Of a stretch of DNA of 14,647 nt, positions 13,862-14,647 are shown piece after piece. Below the pieces are notes generated by a model, which searched no databases, was not told the DNA's origin, and saw nothing but the letters and a program-made list of their open reading frames with translations. The stretch's first letter is position 1. Every line of letters starts with the position of its first letter. Source of the stretch: Candidatus Bathyarchaeota archaeon (GTDB taxonomy: Archaea > Thermoproteota > Bathyarchaeia > Bathyarchaeales > DTEX01); the NCBI GenBank assembly GCA_003601725.1, contig PIYJ01000018.1:1-14647 (forward strand), given 5' to 3'. The translations under genes were made by a program, and so were the position numbers.

Positions 13862-13920
13862 GAAACCCGACTTCGCGGCAGTCTGCCCCGAAACCCCTTC
13901 GCATAGTGAGAAGCGGTTTC
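13862..13920. repeat. Cluster of short direct and inverted repeats
   Basis: GAAACCC followed by CTTCGC occurs at 13862-13876 (with GA between) and again at 13890-13902 (without it). Between them is the palindrome GGCAGTCTGCC (13877-13887). The second copy pairs with GAAG-C-GGTTTC at 13910-13920: a 10-bp stem with one C-C mismatch and a 9-base loop (13901-13909). It lies 42 bases after the 3' end of the HEPN-like gene. No T run follows on either strand, so it is not a standard terminator. Confidence 0.5.
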
Positions 13921-13961
13921 TCAGCAAAGGCTAAATTGACCTCTTCCGCTTTTATGTAAAG

Positions 13962-14647
13962 CTAGCTATCAGCATCAAAAACTCCTTGTTCTTTCAAGAT
14001 TTTTATCTGGCTGTCAAGAAGAAGAGGTATTCTTCTTTCATGTTCAATTTCCTTTTTAGAATACTGTTCATAATGCTCTACGATGGATGGGAAGTTTATC
14101 ACTAGCAGAAGGTTGCAGATTTCATGTACTTGCAATAGTCGAGAGTACCACTCTTTAAAGAGTTCATCATTGTATTCTGAGAATGTGATTAACATATCGT
14201 CAGGCAGATTGATACCCCCAAAATGAACAGACTTTGAAAGATTACTGTAGATTTCTTCGATGTATTTCCTGAAAGATGATTTAGAGAATGAAGTCGATGT
14301 ATTCTTCATTACTTCCAATGCAACATAATCAGTATCGGGATTCACTAGCCTCTCCACCAAGCCGTATTCCCCACGGAACCTAAACCGCCTTCCTTTTCTT
14401 ATCCATCTCTCTTTCTCCTTTTCGAAATGCTCAAATGTCTTGGAATTTTTCTTATACTTCTTTAGCTCCAAGTCAAAATACAACGCAACAAGAAAAGTTT
14501 CCATGTATCTTCGAAGAAGAGCCATTGCGGGCTTGTATTTTCCTAGCAGAACCAAAGATAGAGATGCCTCAATATCTTGAGTGGCTGTGATTGCTGCATT
14601 AAATAAAGTCAGACAACCAGCCCTAAACAAGGAATCCAATAGGGCAG
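13962..14647 (-). CDS. HEPN-like alpha-helical protein, N-terminus outside window
   Basis: The frame is open to the right edge, so about 228 C-terminal residues are seen and the true start lies beyond the window; TTG 14639 is only an in-frame codon. The protein is almost wholly helical and soluble. The stretch LLGKYKPAMALLRRYMETFLVALYFDLE, which should form one long helix, and later IYSNLSKSVHFGG (a Y-x-x-L-S-x-x-V-H pattern) resemble the AbiV/DUF5677-like group of HEPN-type proteins, several of which sit in defence or toxin-antitoxin loci. The canonical HEPN R-x4-6-H is not present; Asn replaces Arg in the nearest equivalent. Base composition is more AT-rich than in the genes to the left, suggesting separate origin. 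Assignment is from pattern only. Confidence 0.5.
   Translation of the reverse strand, partial: ALLDSLFRAGCLTLFNAAITATQDIEASLSLVLLGKYKPAMALLRRYMETFLVALYFDLELKKYKKNSKTFEHFEKEKERWIRKGRRFRFRGEYGLVERLVNPDTDYVALEVMKNTSTSFSKSSFRKYIEEIYSNLSKSVHFGGINLPDDMLITFSEYNDELFKEWYSRLLQVHEICNLLLVINFPSIVEHYEQYSKKEIEHERRIPLLLDSQIKILKEQGVFDADS

Larger units (their letters stand above)
13147..13961. other. Gene-poor structured region of about 815 bases
   Basis: Between the M19 gene and the HEPN-like gene no confident protein gene is present. The longer open frames on the - strand here (88-116 codons) read through the tRNA-like fragment or are rich in Ser, Cys and Phe without domain character, and I treat them as noise. 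What the region does hold is a tRNA 3'-end fragment (13203-13231), a long imperfect hairpin (13471-13536), a set of short repeats (13862-13920) and two weak small frames on the + strand. Base composition outside the tRNA-like part is visibly AT-rich compared with the genes to the left. Confidence 0.6.

Noticed and set aside
13862..13920. A CRISPR array
   Set aside because: The repeats are short and differ in spacing and orientation; only two direct copies exist, with no regular spacers and no cas genes.

Overview
The window looks archaeal, most like an uncultivated TACK/Bathyarchaeia-type lineage, though I cannot place it firmly. The signs are purine-rich Shine-Dalgarno motifs in front of GTG and TTG starts, TATA-like boxes about 25-45 bases upstream of starts, one probable leaderless gene, and a HypA gene coupled to an Mrp/MinD-type HypB, which is the archaeal form of that maturation factor. 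No rRNA, complete tRNA, insertion sequence or CRISPR array was recognised.

Positions 1-4675 (+ strand) hold the end of a C-terminally membrane-anchored surface protein, then a sugar cluster: a FucI-family sugar isomerase, a PfkB sugar kinase, a decayed KDPG-type aldolase and a GH29 alpha-L-fucosidase without a signal peptide. Together they suggest intracellular release of L-fucose followed by isomerisation and phosphorylation. The local aldolase step is broken, so cleavage would need another gene.

Positions 4779-8585 are a [NiFe]-hydrogenase maturation block. HypA and Mrp-type HypB overlap on the - strand; HypE, ending in Pro-Arg-Ile-Cys, is on the + strand. Between them sits an unrecognised 370-residue protein with two SAP/Rho_N-like helical repeats, a long Lys/Arg-rich linker and a C-terminal PD-(D/E)xK-type nuclease motif. 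A frameshifted winged-helix regulator follows hypE.

Positions 8828-13146 carry four accessory metabolic genes: an aldo/keto-reductase-like barrel protein that seems to lack the usual catalytic residues, a URO-D superfamily protein unlikely to act in haem synthesis, an EamA/DMT transporter, and an M19 membrane-dipeptidase-family hydrolase with all metal ligands visible.

From 13147 to the window end the character changes. It becomes AT-rich, almost gene-free for about 800 bases, and structured: a 29-base tRNA 3'-end fragment (T arm, acceptor strand and CCA) resembling an integration site, a 66-base hairpin whose mismatches all become G-U pairs on the - strand, and a cluster of short direct and inverted repeats. 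A HEPN-like helical protein then runs off the right edge. I read this as the border of an integrated or eroded accessory element. The best candidates for something undescribed are the SAP/Rho_N-nuclease protein and this structured border.
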